From NCBI GenBank assembly GCA_018268755.1, contig JAFDVW010000028.1:27586-91585 (forward strand): DNA of 64,000 bases, read 5' to 3'. Below, piece by piece: positions 51,525-60,200 of the stretch. The first letter of the stretch is position 1; each line of letters starts with the position of its first letter. The position numbers were made by a program, and so were the translations under genes. The notes under the pieces are model-generated. The model was given only the letters and a program-made list of their open reading frames with translations, did not search any database and was not told the origin of the DNA. This DNA comes from Acidobacteriota bacterium. Lineage in GTDB: Bacteria > Acidobacteriota > Terriglobia > Terriglobales > Acidobacteriaceae.

Positions 51525-52592
51525 ATGAAACCAACCCTCGCTCTTGCCCTGTTACTTACCCTGGCGGCCCTGCTCTATGCCGCGGACTCTCCCTTTGAGC
51601 CCTTGCCGGCACCGGTCTCCAACAATGCGGTGGCGGTGGTCAAATCGCGTGGAGATTGGCTATTCTTCAGCTTCATGGGGATGGGCCCGAAAAAGACCTG
51701 GGAAGATGTCACCAATGCCGCCCACGTCTTCGACGCCAATGAACATAAATGGCTGGAGATCCGTCCGGTGCCAGGCACGGCCGGCCGCCTGGGCGCAGTG
51801 GCGGTGGGGGCCCGCGAACACGTATTTCTCCTCGGCGGCTACATTGTGGACGCACAAGGCAACGAGACCACGGTCGCCGACGTCAACGCCTACCAGCCGC
51901 TGAGTGACCGCTGGTTCCGTGGCGCAGATATTCCCGTGCCCGTGGACGATTCCGTGGCCGGGCTTTATCGCGACCGCTACATCTACCTGGTAGGCGGCTG
52001 GTCGAAAAAAGAAGCGGTACGGAATGTGCAGGTCTATGACACCCAGAAAAATATCTGGACCCAGGCCACGCCGCTTCCCGGGACCCCGGTCTTCGGACAC
52101 GCCGGCGCCCTGGTGGAAGACACTATCGTCTATGTTGATGGCGCCTACCCCAACCCCTCGGCACAGCCCAAATACATTGCCTCCGAGGAGTGCTGGATCG
52201 GAAAAATCGACCGTAAGGACATGAACAAAATCCAGTGGACGAAGCTGCCTAACCATCCCGGTTCTGCACGCTACCGCATTGCCGCGGGGGGCTCGGAACG
52301 CGATCACAAAATCTACTTCACCGGCGGGACCGACAATCCTTACAACTACAACGGGGTTGGTTATGACGGCAAGCCGGCGCAGCCTTCCCCGGTCACCTTT
52401 GCCTTTGACCTGAAGTCCGGCAAATGGGAGACCGTCAACGACAATACCCCCAATCCCACCATGGACCACCGCAACGCCATCGCCACCACGCAGGGGCTTG
52501 TGGTCATCGGCGGCATGGAAAAGGACGCCCAGGTCTCCGCCAAAGTTGTCATCATTCCCACCCGGAGTGAGGCCAAGGGAGGCAAAGAATGA
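51525..52592 (+). CDS. Secreted kelch-repeat beta-propeller protein
   Basis: 355 residues from the ATG at 51525; a TAAAAT at 51510-51515 ends 9 bp before it. A signal peptide (LALALLLTLAALLYAADS) is followed by about six kelch-like blades (VFLLGGYIVDAQGNETTVAD, YIYLVGGWSKKEAVRNVQVY, KIYFTGGTDNP, GLVVIGGMEKD). It is periplasmic or extracellular and probably binds a sugar or protein; some such proteins are mutarotases, but no catalytic residues can be assigned. It follows the methyltransferase gene by 33 bp. Confidence 0.85.
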   Translation: MKPTLALALLLTLAALLYAADSPFEPLPAPVSNNAVAVVKSRGDWLFFSFMGMGPKKTWEDVTNAAHVFDANEHKWLEIRPVPGTAGRLGAVAVGAREHVFLLGGYIVDAQGNETTVADVNAYQPLSDRWFRGADIPVPVDDSVAGLYRDRYIYLVGGWSKKEAVRNVQVYDTQKNIWTQATPLPGTPVFGHAGALVEDTIVYVDGAYPNPSAQPKYIASEECWIGKIDRKDMNKIQWTKLPNHPGSARYRIAAGGSERDHKIYFTGGTDNPYNYNGVGYDGKPAQPSPVTFAFDLKSGKWETVNDNTPNPTMDHRNAIATTQGLVVIGGMEKDAQVSAKVVIIPTRSEAKGGKE

Positions 52593-52680
52593 CCGCCCCA
52601 GGCCGCTCCGTTTTTAGGTGATCTCCCTTGACAGGCCCTCCCGGCCTCTCATAACCTTCCATCGAGGTGAGGTTTCCGCC

Positions 52681-52965
52681 GTGAAGCGCTGGAAGTGGGG
52701 TCTGCTAATCTTTGAGTTGCTGCTGATTGCGGCCATCCTCATTCTGCCTCAGGTGGATCTGCCTTACTTTACCTTCCATGGGGGAACCGCCCCGGTGGTG
52801 GTCAAGGCGCGGATATCCCCGGTTTCCTCGCCAGCGGTATTGCCGGCAAAAGCTTCTGTGCCGGAAGTCCGGCCCCAGCCTCTCTCTCCTCTGGAAATCG
52901 AGCATGATCGATTTCATGGCGGGCCCGACCTGCGGCTTTCCTCGCTTTGCATTCTGATCGTCTAG
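52681..52965 (+). CDS. Small single-pass membrane protein of unknown function
   Basis: 94 residues from a GTG at 52681, which has GAGGTGAGG about 9 nt upstream; an in-frame GTG at 52618 would add 21. One membrane segment (GLLIFELLLIAAILILPQV) is followed by a basic/Pro-rich periplasmic part (RISPVSSPAVLPAKASVPEV). I do not recognise it. The SD and the membrane helix favour a real gene, but this is the least secure CDS of the region. Confidence 0.45.
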   Translation: MKRWKWGLLIFELLLIAAILILPQVDLPYFTFHGGTAPVVVKARISPVSSPAVLPAKASVPEVRPQPLSPLEIEHDRFHGGPDLRLSSLCILIV

Positions 52966-53059
52966 GGCATTTCCACCCCTAGACTCACCCTGTTACCAGA
53001 ACAAATTTTAAGTTCGCCCTGCGAAAAAAGCGTGCACTCATCATGGGTCCGTGGGGCGT

Positions 53060-53139
53060 GGGGCAGTTGCTTAGCTGCGAGGGGGATATGGCGTTCCGGG
53101 GCGGAACGCCGTGTTGCCAGCTGGGCGCTGCCCTTTTCT
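53060..53139 (+). other. Structured intergenic RNA candidate / convergent terminator region
   Basis: Between convergent genes the plus strand holds GCAG-TTGCTTAG-CTGC (about 53063-53078), a perfect 8-bp stem GGCGTTCC/GGAACGCC (53090-53110) and a long-range GGGGCAG/CTGCCC pairing closed by a TTTTCT tract (to about 53139). It could be a multi-branched terminator or a small RNA. I do not recognise an Rfam-type family. Confidence 0.4.
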
Positions 53140-53174
53140 AGTTTGCTTTCCGGGGTGCGCAAGAATCAGACGAG

Positions 53175-55307
53175 CTAGCGGGCCCGGGCCAGCACCAGGG
53201 TCACATCGTCGGGCTGTTCATGGGCCCCGATCCAGTCATCGACAGCTGCAGTCACGATTTCACTGATGCGGGCCAGCGGCAAGTGGCGATTGGCGCGCAC
53301 CAGATTCAGCAGCCGGTCTTCTCCGAACTCTCCAAAATCATTTTCCGGCTCGGTCACGCCATCGCTATAGGCGAGAAAAATATCCCCCTTGCGCAAGTGG
53401 GCCACGCCCTCCTCATAGCTCACGCCGTCAAACAGACCCACCACGGTCCCGCCACAGTCCAGGCGGCGCACTTCTCCGTCCTCGCTCAGCACAATGGGCG
53501 GCAAATGCCCGCCATTGCTGTAGAGCAGCCGGCGTTCCTGCGCGTCGTATACAGTCAGAAACAAGGTGGCGTATTTCTCCGCCGGGGTGCTGGCATACAG
53601 CTGATGATTGAGCAGCGCCAGCATGCTGCCCGGGGACATCTCGATTCCCTCCAGTTCGGAGGTCAGCAGCGCCCCAGAGCCGGAAACGACGTCTCGCGTC
53701 CTGCTGTCGCGCATCACCGGCATGCCTTCCAGGCTGTAGGCGCGCACCGCAGAGTGGATGGTCGCCATCAAAAGCGCGGCCGAGATGCCCTTGCCGCTTA
53801 CATCTCCCACCGCCAGAATCATCTTCTCCGCGTGGACGGGGAGAAAGTCATAGTAATCGCCGCTTACCGTCTGCGCCGGCCGGCAATACCCGTGCACTTC
53901 CAGCGATGGCAGCTGGAAGATCTCCCGCGGGAACAACTGCGCCTGCACTTCCTGGGCAATGGTCAGATCATTTTCCAGGCGTTGCTTCTGGCGCTGTTCT
54001 TCCAGCAGGTTTTCCAGCGAGGCGGTCATGGAGTTAAACGAATTGGCCAGCGTCGCCAGCTGATCACTCGACTTCACCGGGATGCGATGGCTCAGGTCGC
54101 CCCGGTTCACCCGGCTGGTGGCTTCATAGAGCTGGGCCACCGCCCCGGTCACCGTGCGGGTAAGGCGGGTGCCGATCCACAGGGCGAGAATTTCGATCAC
54201 GGCAAAAACTACGCCGACAAAAAACAGGGCATACTCCACCCCGGTGGCGAAATCGCCCAGCGCCGCGAACAAGCGGGCATATAACAAAGAAGGCCGGGTC
54301 TGCACTCGCAGCAAAGCTCCTGCGGGCTTACGCTCTCCACTGGTCCAATCCACCACCGGCAAGGGGGTGCCAAAGGTGATTTGCCGGTCAAAGATGTTGG
54401 CTGCCGCGGGCAGCGCTCCGGCCATGAAGTGCACCTGCAGATTCTCTCCCGTGGTTTGGAAGGTCGCGCCCGGCGGCGCAGGTCTTTCCGGGTTCTCTTT
54501 CTCCACGCCATAGAGGGTGATTTCGCCGGTGTGGGCGGCGATCTTCTGCAATAAATCACGGTCCAGCGGCAGACTGGAAATCACCATGACCCGATGGCTC
54601 CCGGCTTTGAGCCGGACCACAGTCCGCAGGTACAAGTCTCCCCGGTCACGCACGATGGCGCTGATGGAAGTCGATGGCCCGCCGCCCAGAAAGGCCGGCT
54701 TGTCGAAGGGGGCGGAAAGTTTAGGATCAAGGTTGCAGCGCGGCGCGGCCTGGCCCTCCTCCCAGGCACAGATGGTGCCCTCGAGTCCCAGCAGGGCATT
54801 GTGCTGCAGCCGCTCCAGCAGTTCGTTGGTCCCGCTGTCCCCCCGCTCCATGCGCACCGCGAGCTCATTGGCCACGGCGCCATTCGCCGCCTCCAGGCTG
54901 CGCAAACGCGAATCCAGATCATTGGTGACCACGAAATTGGCGAACTGGCCGGCAAACAGATAGAGGGTGATCGATGCCATCGACACCAATAGCACGACCG
55001 GAATGACGCCAATAAAAATGTAGGTGACGATCAGGCGGTTGCGCAGCCGCCACAGCATCCGCGCCTTCACCCAACGATAGGCCAGCACCAGGCCGAGAAC
55101 GGCGACCACAAAACCCAGAAAATTGATCCAGCCGCTCAGGTTTTGTCCGTATGGACTGTGCAGGGCATGGCTGCCCGCCTTCACGGCGATCAAGGCCAGG
55201 TCAAAGGCCAAAAGGTAGCATGCGATGCGGGCCAGCCGGCTCTGCGGCAGAAAACCTGCCTGGCCTAACCGGAACCGCACATAGCGCAGGGGCACTCGCA
55301 TAGCCAA
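53175..55307 (-). CDS. Membrane RsbU/SpoIIE-type PP2C phosphatase with HAMP domain
   Basis: 710 residues from a TTG at 55307, with a TATAAT 8 bp upstream; the ATG at 55301 is an alternative. Membrane segments near 30, 65, 95-115 and about 365-385 flank a large extracytoplasmic sensor domain (about 125-360). A HAMP (about 385-440, GTRLTRTVTGAVAQLYEATS) and coiled coil lead to the PP2C domain: AQEVQAQLFPREIFQLPSLE, GDYYDF, VGDVSGKGISAALLMATIHS, YSDGVTEPEN, DDVTLVLAR. It dephosphorylates a Ser/Thr-phosphorylated anti-anti-sigma-like partner. No anti-sigma antagonist gene is adjacent. Confidence 0.92.
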   Translation of the reverse strand: MAMRVPLRYVRFRLGQAGFLPQSRLARIACYLLAFDLALIAVKAGSHALHSPYGQNLSGWINFLGFVVAVLGLVLAYRWVKARMLWRLRNRLIVTYIFIGVIPVVLLVSMASITLYLFAGQFANFVVTNDLDSRLRSLEAANGAVANELAVRMERGDSGTNELLERLQHNALLGLEGTICAWEEGQAAPRCNLDPKLSAPFDKPAFLGGGPSTSISAIVRDRGDLYLRTVVRLKAGSHRVMVISSLPLDRDLLQKIAAHTGEITLYGVEKENPERPAPPGATFQTTGENLQVHFMAGALPAAANIFDRQITFGTPLPVVDWTSGERKPAGALLRVQTRPSLLYARLFAALGDFATGVEYALFFVGVVFAVIEILALWIGTRLTRTVTGAVAQLYEATSRVNRGDLSHRIPVKSSDQLATLANSFNSMTASLENLLEEQRQKQRLENDLTIAQEVQAQLFPREIFQLPSLEVHGYCRPAQTVSGDYYDFLPVHAEKMILAVGDVSGKGISAALLMATIHSAVRAYSLEGMPVMRDSRTRDVVSGSGALLTSELEGIEMSPGSMLALLNHQLYASTPAEKYATLFLTVYDAQERRLLYSNGGHLPPIVLSEDGEVRRLDCGGTVVGLFDGVSYEEGVAHLRKGDIFLAYSDGVTEPENDFGEFGEDRLLNLVRANRHLPLARISEIVTAAVDDWIGAHEQPDDVTLVLARAR

Positions 55308-55368
55308 GAACCCTGATTATAGACACAAACCGGCCCGCTTCCAGGAAACTCGCGGGGCCCGCCCCAGG

Positions 55369-55569
55369 TCAAATCTCGGGGTAAAAATCAAAAAATGCTT
55401 CCAGGCTGTTGCGCAGCTGCTTCTCGATCTCTTCCTTGCTGCCTTCCAGCACGTGCATGGTGACGTGGGCCTCGCGGCCGTTCTTTAATTTCACCGGAGC
55501 CTCGCCCACTTCCGCGATTTCCTCCGCGGGAAGCAGCCGCAAACCGTACACCAGAGTCAGATTCGCCAT
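55369..55569 (-). CDS. Small conserved-looking protein of unknown function
   Basis: 66 residues. LTLVYGLRLLPAEEIAEVGE, KLKNGREAHVTMHVLEGSKE and KQLRNSLEAFFDFYPE give a compact alpha/beta pattern without signal or membrane segments. I do not recognise the family. No SD is seen, but TAGAAT (55581-55576 on the minus strand) ends exactly 6 bp before the ATG, the leaderless geometry seen at other genes here, which supports it as real. Confidence 0.65.
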   Translation of the reverse strand: MANLTLVYGLRLLPAEEIAEVGEAPVKLKNGREAHVTMHVLEGSKEEIEKQLRNSLEAFFDFYPEI

Positions 55570-55663
55570 AGGGAGATTCTAGCGGATGTGCGGGGTCCCC
55601 GGCGCCCCTTCCCCCGGATGCAGGCAGGGTGGGAACCACCCCCATTCCTGCTAAAATGCCTGC

Positions 55664-56416
55664 GTGTCCCGAAAAACTCTTGCACTTTTGCTTGGCCTGG
55701 CCATGGCCGCGGGCTGCGCCTCGGCGCAGCAGGCTTCCCAGCCGCAGGTCAAAGTCAACATGCTCAACGTTTGTTCCCCGTCGCCGGAGGAGCAAAAAGA
55801 GATTGCCGCGGCGCTGGCCAAGGTTCCCAAGCAGCCGCTCTTCGGGCAGGACTTTGAAATTGACCGCGGCCGCTCCAGCCTGGACGCCGGCCCCAACTTC
55901 CTGCAGGCCGGACAGAATGCCCAGATGAATGCCGACTCCGGGACCGCCGACTGGGTGCGCATCCGCCGCGAACTCTCCGTGCAAGCCACCTTCTCCACGG
56001 TGCAGTACTCGTTCAGTGTGGACGCCAAGAATATGGTGGAGACCCTGGTGTTTCGCGTCCGCGATCCCAAGGACCTGCTGCAACTTTCGATTGAGGACAG
56101 CGCCGCTGCGGTCACGCCCCCCGCCGTCATGCTGACCGCCAGCACTCCCGTCAGCCGCATCAAGCTGGAACGTTTTGGCAAACCCTCGGTGGTGCTGGCG
56201 CGCTGCTCGGCCAGCGAGGCCGGCCCGGCCCCCGACCAAAGCCTTTACTCCCCCTTGTTTCAGAGCGCCACCACCGTGGTCGGCACATATCGCAAGCTGC
56301 TGGGGGCCACCCAGACCATTCCCGCGGAATTGGCCCGGGTCAAGGCCGCGGCGCCGGGAGATGGGGCCGCGCCGGCCAGGCGTCCCGCCCCCCCCACCGC
56401 AGGGAAGAAAAACTGA
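55664..56416 (+). CDS. Secreted protein of unknown function
   Basis: 250 residues from a GTG at 55664; TAAAAT at 55652-55657 ends 6 bp before it. A signal peptide (ALLLGLAMAAGCASAQQ) is followed by a soluble domain (VNMLNVCSPSPEEQKEIAAA, DFEIDRGRSSLDAGPNFLQA, DWVRIRRELSVQATFSTVQY, FSVDAKNMVETLVFRVRDPK) and an Ala/Pro-rich tail. I do not recognise the fold. It lies 76 bp upstream of trxB and could share its transcript. Confidence 0.7.
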   Translation: MSRKTLALLLGLAMAAGCASAQQASQPQVKVNMLNVCSPSPEEQKEIAAALAKVPKQPLFGQDFEIDRGRSSLDAGPNFLQAGQNAQMNADSGTADWVRIRRELSVQATFSTVQYSFSVDAKNMVETLVFRVRDPKDLLQLSIEDSAAAVTPPAVMLTASTPVSRIKLERFGKPSVVLARCSASEAGPAPDQSLYSPLFQSATTVVGTYRKLLGATQTIPAELARVKAAAPGDGAAPARRPAPPTAGKKN

Positions 56417-56492
56417 AATGGGCCGTTGCTCCCCCCTGCATCCAATTTTGGGTTTCGCAATCTAACAGGAAGCTGGAACCTCGCAGAACCTT

Positions 56493-57422
56493 ATGAATAA
56501 TGTTCGCAACGTCGTCATCCTCGGCTCGGGCTGCTCCGGACACACCGCCGCTCTCTACACCGCCCGGGCAAACCTGAAACCCCTGGTGATTGAAGGCCAT
56601 GAGCCGGGTGGTCAGCTTTCCATGACTACCCTGGTGGAGAATTTCCCCGGCTTCCCGGAAGGCATTCAGGGCCCGGAGCTGGTCGAGAACATGCGCAAGC
56701 AAGCCGCCCGCTTCGGCGCCGAGTACCAGGTCGGGCACGTGACCAGCGCCGACCTCAGCACGCGGCCGTTCAAAGTCCACATCAGCCATCACGTGGTGCA
56801 TGCCCGCACCCTGATTATCGCCAGCGGGGCTTCGGCGCGCTGGCTCGGCCTGCCCAGTGAACAGGCCCTCATCGGCCACGGCGTCTCCTCCTGCGCCACC
56901 TGTGACGGGTTCTTTTTCTCCGGCAAAGAGATTGTGGTGGTGGGCGGCGGCGACTCGGCCATGGAAGAGGCCATCTTCCTGACCCGCTTTGCCACCAAGG
57001 TCACCTTGATCCATCGCCGCGACCAGTTCCGCGCCTCCAAGATCATGCTGGAACGGGCCCAGCGCAATGACAAGATCCACTTCCTTACCGACACGGTGGT
57101 GGAGGAGGTCAACGACGTTTCCAAAAAGGAAGTGACCAGCCTGCGGGTGCGCAACCTCAAGACCGGCGACGTCTACGATTTCCCTACCAGCGCCTTGTTC
57201 CTCGGCATTGGACACAACCCCAACGCCAAGATGTTCGAAGGCCAGTTGGACACCGACTCCGACGGATACCTCAAGACCAAAGACAACGTCTTCACCCGCG
57301 TTCCCGGCGTATTCGCTTGCGGGGATGTACAGGACCGCCGCTACCGCCAGGCCATTACCGCCGCGGGCAGCGGCTGCATGGCCGCCCTCGAAGTCGAGAA
57401 ATTCCTGGAAGAGCACGAATAA
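56493..57422 (+). CDS. trxB: Thioredoxin reductase
   Basis: 309 residues. FAD-binding GSGCSGHTAALYTARANLKP (an unusual Cys-Ser in the GxGxxG loop, where Pro-Ala is normal), the redox pair C134-ATC-C137 (SSCATCDGFF), NADPH-binding VVVGGGDSAMEEAIFLT with HRRDQFRASK, and the C-terminal GVFACGDVQDRRYRQAITAA. It reduces thioredoxin with NADPH in the cytoplasm. No trxA gene is adjacent. A strong hairpin follows the stop. Confidence 0.95.
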   Translation: MNNVRNVVILGSGCSGHTAALYTARANLKPLVIEGHEPGGQLSMTTLVENFPGFPEGIQGPELVENMRKQAARFGAEYQVGHVTSADLSTRPFKVHISHHVVHARTLIIASGASARWLGLPSEQALIGHGVSSCATCDGFFFSGKEIVVVGGGDSAMEEAIFLTRFATKVTLIHRRDQFRASKIMLERAQRNDKIHFLTDTVVEEVNDVSKKEVTSLRVRNLKTGDVYDFPTSALFLGIGHNPNAKMFEGQLDTDSDGYLKTKDNVFTRVPGVFACGDVQDRRYRQAITAAGSGCMAALEVEKFLEEHE

Positions 57423-57439
57423 CCCCCTTTTTGCTGGGG

Positions 57440-57465
57440 CAGTGCGCCGTCACCGCGGCGCACTG
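57440..57465 (+). terminator. Strong hairpin after trxB, possible terminator
   Basis: CAGTGCGCCG (57440-57449) pairs perfectly with CGGCGCACTG (57456-57465) around a 6-nt loop, 18 bp after the trxB stop. The following bases are only moderately T-rich (TCCCGGCCTCTGTCTTCTG), so it may be a processing-stable end rather than a classical terminator. The rest of the 57423-57705 gap shows no gene. Confidence 0.55.
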
Positions 57466-57705
57466 TCCCGGCCTCTGTCTTCTGCTCCGCCCCGCGCGGT
57501 TCCCCCATCGCCTCACCGAAATCTGTCCGTAAGACACACACGGTTCTAGAAATTGGACGCACATCTTCCCCCAGGGCGCCCTTGCTCTTTCCGCCTTCGA
57601 GTGACAAATACACTTGGTTTCAAGCATTTAACGACGCTCACCCAAGGGGACGGAAAACGGCCCGCCGCGTGCCTTGATACCCCTGCACTAAGTCAGGAGT
57701 ATTGG

Positions 57706-58059
57706 GTGGACCAGAGCCTGCGCCATATCGGGATCGAACTGCAAAGAACGCTGGACGAGCGGCGCACTTACCCCCGCTACACCTTCGAGGTCTCGGTCAC
57801 GGTTTATGCCAAGAGGGCCGGCCGCATCCCGGGACAAACCACCGACCTGAGCGAGACCGGCGTCTCCGCCATTCTGGTGGCCGAACTCCTGATCGGGGAA
57901 CCGGTGGAACTGGAATTCGAGCTTCCTCTGGGCCTGGTGCGAGTGCGCGCCCTGGTGCGTAACCGCAACATCTTCCGCTACGGCTTCGAGTTCACCGATC
58001 CAGCCATGGAAGAGAAGATCAAGAAGAGTCTGGGTTTGCTGACCATGCTGGACTGCTAA
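57706..58059 (+). CDS. PilZ-domain protein
   Basis: 117 residues from a GTG at 57706, chosen because AGGAG (57695-57699) lies 6 nt upstream. PilZ signature RRTYPRYTFEVSVTVY (RxxxR-type) and TTDLSETGVSAILVAEL (D/NxSxxG), then RVRALVRNRNIFRYGFEFTD. Such domains bind c-di-GMP and regulate motility or exopolysaccharide. The conserved residues are present, so binding is expected even though the GGDEF and EAL proteins of this window look inactive. Confidence 0.85.
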   Translation: MDQSLRHIGIELQRTLDERRTYPRYTFEVSVTVYAKRAGRIPGQTTDLSETGVSAILVAELLIGEPVELEFELPLGLVRVRALVRNRNIFRYGFEFTDPAMEEKIKKSLGLLTMLDC

Positions 58060-58091
58060 GCCAGGTCCCGCGCTGCCTAAAAAATCAAAGC

Positions 58092-58156
58092 CACGAATGG
58101 TGCGAATACCCCACTTTCCTCCGGGGATCCCACTCATCCGTGGCTCGAGTTTTTTT
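58092..58156. repeat. Palindromic element with AGCCACG/CGTGGCT ends, likely bidirectional terminator
   Basis: AGCCACGAATGGTG and CACTCATCCGTGGCT (imperfect arms) enclose about 30 nt containing a CCCC...GGGG mini-stem, followed on the plus strand by CGAGTTTTTTT; on the other side the minus strand reaches a T6 tract. It lies between the convergent PilZ and peroxiredoxin genes. Similar CCACGAATGG-type repeats are, from memory, common in related genomes. Confidence 0.65.
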
Positions 58157-58172
58157 GCCGCCCGCGCCGGGA

Positions 58173-58832
58173 TTACTTCGGCTGCGCCACTACGCGCAAA
58201 TAGGGCTTGAGCGTCTTCCATCCCTGCGGATACTTCTGCTGTGCCTCTTCGTTGGAAACCGCGGGCGGAATGATCACGTCATCGCCCGGCTTCCAGTTCA
58301 CCGGGGTCGCGACCTTGTGCTTGGCGGTGAGCTGAATGGAATCCAGCACGCGCAGCACTTCGTCGAAATTGCGCCCCGTGCTCATGGGGTAGACCAGTTG
58401 CAGCTTGATCTTCTTGTCCGGGCCGATCAGGAACACCGTGCGTACCGTGGCATTGTCGTTGGCCGTGCGCCCTTCTGAGCTGTTGCCGCTTTCCGCCGGC
58501 AGCATGTCGTACAGCTTGGCCACCTTCAGCTCGGGGTCTCCGATCATGGGATAGGTGACCTTGTGTCCCTGGGTCTCTTCAATGTCTGCGGCCCATTTGC
58601 TGTGGTTGGTGACCGGGTCCACACTGAGCCCGATAATCTTGGTGTTCCGCTTCGCGAACTCGGGTTGCAGGCCGGCCATGTAGCCCAGTTCGGTGGTGCA
58701 AACCGGCGTGAAATCCTTGGGGTGGGAGAACAGAATCGCCCATCCCTCGCCGATCCATTCATGAAAATCAATTGCACCTTGCGTGGTTTCGGCCTGAAAA
58801 TTCGGAGCGGTATCATTGATGCGTAAAGACAC
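58173..58832 (-). CDS. 1-Cys peroxiredoxin (Prx6-type)
   Basis: 219 residues from a GTG at 58832 with a good AGGAG SD. Peroxidatic C45 in HPKDFTPVCTTELG; further LSVDPVTNHSKWAADIEE, TYPMIGDPELKVAKLYDMLP, NDNATVRTVFLIGPDKKIKL and MSTGRNFDEVLRVLDSIQLT are typical Prx6-subfamily blocks. No resolving Cys is present. It reduces peroxides at the expense of an external thiol. Thioredoxin reductase lies about 0.75 kb away on the opposite strand. Confidence 0.95.
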   Translation of the reverse strand: MSLRINDTAPNFQAETTQGAIDFHEWIGEGWAILFSHPKDFTPVCTTELGYMAGLQPEFAKRNTKIIGLSVDPVTNHSKWAADIEETQGHKVTYPMIGDPELKVAKLYDMLPAESGNSSEGRTANDNATVRTVFLIGPDKKIKLQLVYPMSTGRNFDEVLRVLDSIQLTAKHKVATPVNWKPGDDVIIPPAVSNEEAQQKYPQGWKTLKPYLRVVAQPK

Positions 58833-59088
58833 GGTTTATCTCCTCTTCACATTTCGCTTGGAATTGAAATCGGGAACGCTAATTGGCGCCGGGTGGGTTA
58901 CGGGAGTCGGCTTGCGCTACCCGCACACCGGCGCCTCTGTACAACAACACAGGGCCGCCGGCTGGGAACCATTGCGCATTGTCACTAGGATACGCAGACG
59001 GAGATTTCCCGTCAATCCACGCCTGCCGATCGGAAGCCCCGGGGGCGGCGGTCCGCCCACTCCTCCGGCCCGCGTTGCCGCGGGGATT

Positions 59089-59094
59089 TAGAAT
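59089..59094 (+). promoter_or_regulatory. TAGAAT -10 box eight bases before the PhzF start
   Basis: TAGAAT ends 8 bp before the ATG at 59103; no SD. Transcription would start at or one or two bases before the ATG. The rest of the 58833-59102 gap holds no recognisable gene. Confidence 0.45.
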
Positions 59095-59102
59095 GGCAGC
59101 TT

Positions 59103-60005
59103 ATGACACACGACCTGGGGCATCTGGCGTTCGTACAAGTGGATGTTTTCTCGGCTCAGCCCTTTGAGGGAAATTCCCTGGCGGTCTTTCCCGACGCGCG
59201 CGGACTCAACCCCGAACAGATGCAGGCCATTGCCCGCGAAATGAACCTCTCGGAGACCACCTTCGTGTTTCCCCGGGATGCGGCCAGCGAGCGGCAGCAT
59301 GGCGTGCGCGTCCGCATCTTCACCATTCAGGAGGAGCTGCCCTTCGCCGGGCACCCTTCCCTGGGCACCGCCTTTGTCCTGCGTGGGCAGCGGGGCGGCC
59401 AGCAAGTCCAGCTCGACCTCAATGTGGGCAAGGTCCCGGTGCGCTTTGAAGAGCGGGAGGGCGAACCCCTGTTCGGCGAGATGACCCAGCCCGACCCGCA
59501 GTTCGGCGCGGTGCATGACCGGGAGGCGGTGGTGCGCGCGGCTGGACTCCGCGATGGAGATATCGATCCCTCTCTTCCCATTCAGACCATTTCCACCGGC
59601 ATGCCCTTCACCATCGTTCCCTTACGCGGCCTGGAAGTGGCCCGCCGCCTCAATATCGATATGAAGAGCGCCTCCGAATATCTTTTTCGCAGTGGAGGAA
59701 AATTTTTTTATTTCGTGACCCGCGAAACTGTCGATCCTTCCGCCCGCTTGCATGCCCGCATGTTGTTTTATGGCAGCGAAGACCCGGCCACCGGCTCCGC
59801 CGCGGGCTGCGCCGCCGCGTGGATGGCCGCGAATTCCCTGGCCCAATCCGAGGAGCGCGTTCTCATCGAGCAGGGCATCGAGATGCAAAGGCCGAGCCGG
59901 ATCTTCGTGCGCGCCACGCGCATGGATGACCGTATAGTTAACGTGCGCGTAGGTGGAAATGTTGTGGAAGTCATACGCGGAGAAATTTTTCTGCCCGGGA
60001 AATAA
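59103..60005 (+). CDS. PhzF-family isomerase-like protein
   Basis: 300 residues. Diaminopimelate-epimerase-like double fold: VQVDVFSAQPFEGNSLAVFP, MNLSETTFVFP (with the catalytic Glu), ELPFAGHPSLGTAFVL, TISTGMPFTIVPLRG, SEDPATGSAAGCAAAWM. PhzF acts in phenazine synthesis, but most bacterial members, like this isolated one, have unknown substrates. There is no phenazine operon here. Confidence 0.92.
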   Translation: MTHDLGHLAFVQVDVFSAQPFEGNSLAVFPDARGLNPEQMQAIAREMNLSETTFVFPRDAASERQHGVRVRIFTIQEELPFAGHPSLGTAFVLRGQRGGQQVQLDLNVGKVPVRFEEREGEPLFGEMTQPDPQFGAVHDREAVVRAAGLRDGDIDPSLPIQTISTGMPFTIVPLRGLEVARRLNIDMKSASEYLFRSGGKFFYFVTRETVDPSARLHARMLFYGSEDPATGSAAGCAAAWMAANSLAQSEERVLIEQGIEMQRPSRIFVRATRMDDRIVNVRVGGNVVEVIRGEIFLPGK

Positions 60006-60167
60006 TTTCCCCGCCCGCGAAAAACCGGCTCACGCACAATTCAAAAAAAATTTCAATGGGCCCATCGCCCCATTAGCATCGGTGACACTTTACAGTCACC
60101 CGCTCCGCCTTTTAGGATGCATCTCGCTCTGCTTCTCCAAAATAGGACTTAGGTTTTCGCATCCCCC

Positions 60168-60184
60168 GGCGGCCTCAGGCCGCC
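60168..60184 (+). promoter_or_regulatory. GC-rich hairpin just upstream of a receiver gene
   Basis: GGCGGCC-TCA-GGCCGCC is a perfect 7-bp stem ending 16 bp before the ATG at 60201. A second hairpin, GGTGAC/GTCACC, lies about 80 bp further upstream. A related GGCGGCCTCAGGCC occurs at the mreD stop (about 8235). Leader control is possible but unproven. Confidence 0.4.
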
Positions 60185-60200
60185 CGCTCGGAACCAAAGC

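Noticed and set aside
53060..53139. Structured region as a c-di-GMP riboswitch or 6S RNA
   Set aside because: The conserved loop sequences of those families are not present and the region lies between convergent gene ends, not in a leader.
59103..60005. PhzF as evidence for phenazine synthesis
   Set aside because: No other phz gene is present; isolated PhzF-family proteins are common and unrelated to phenazines.
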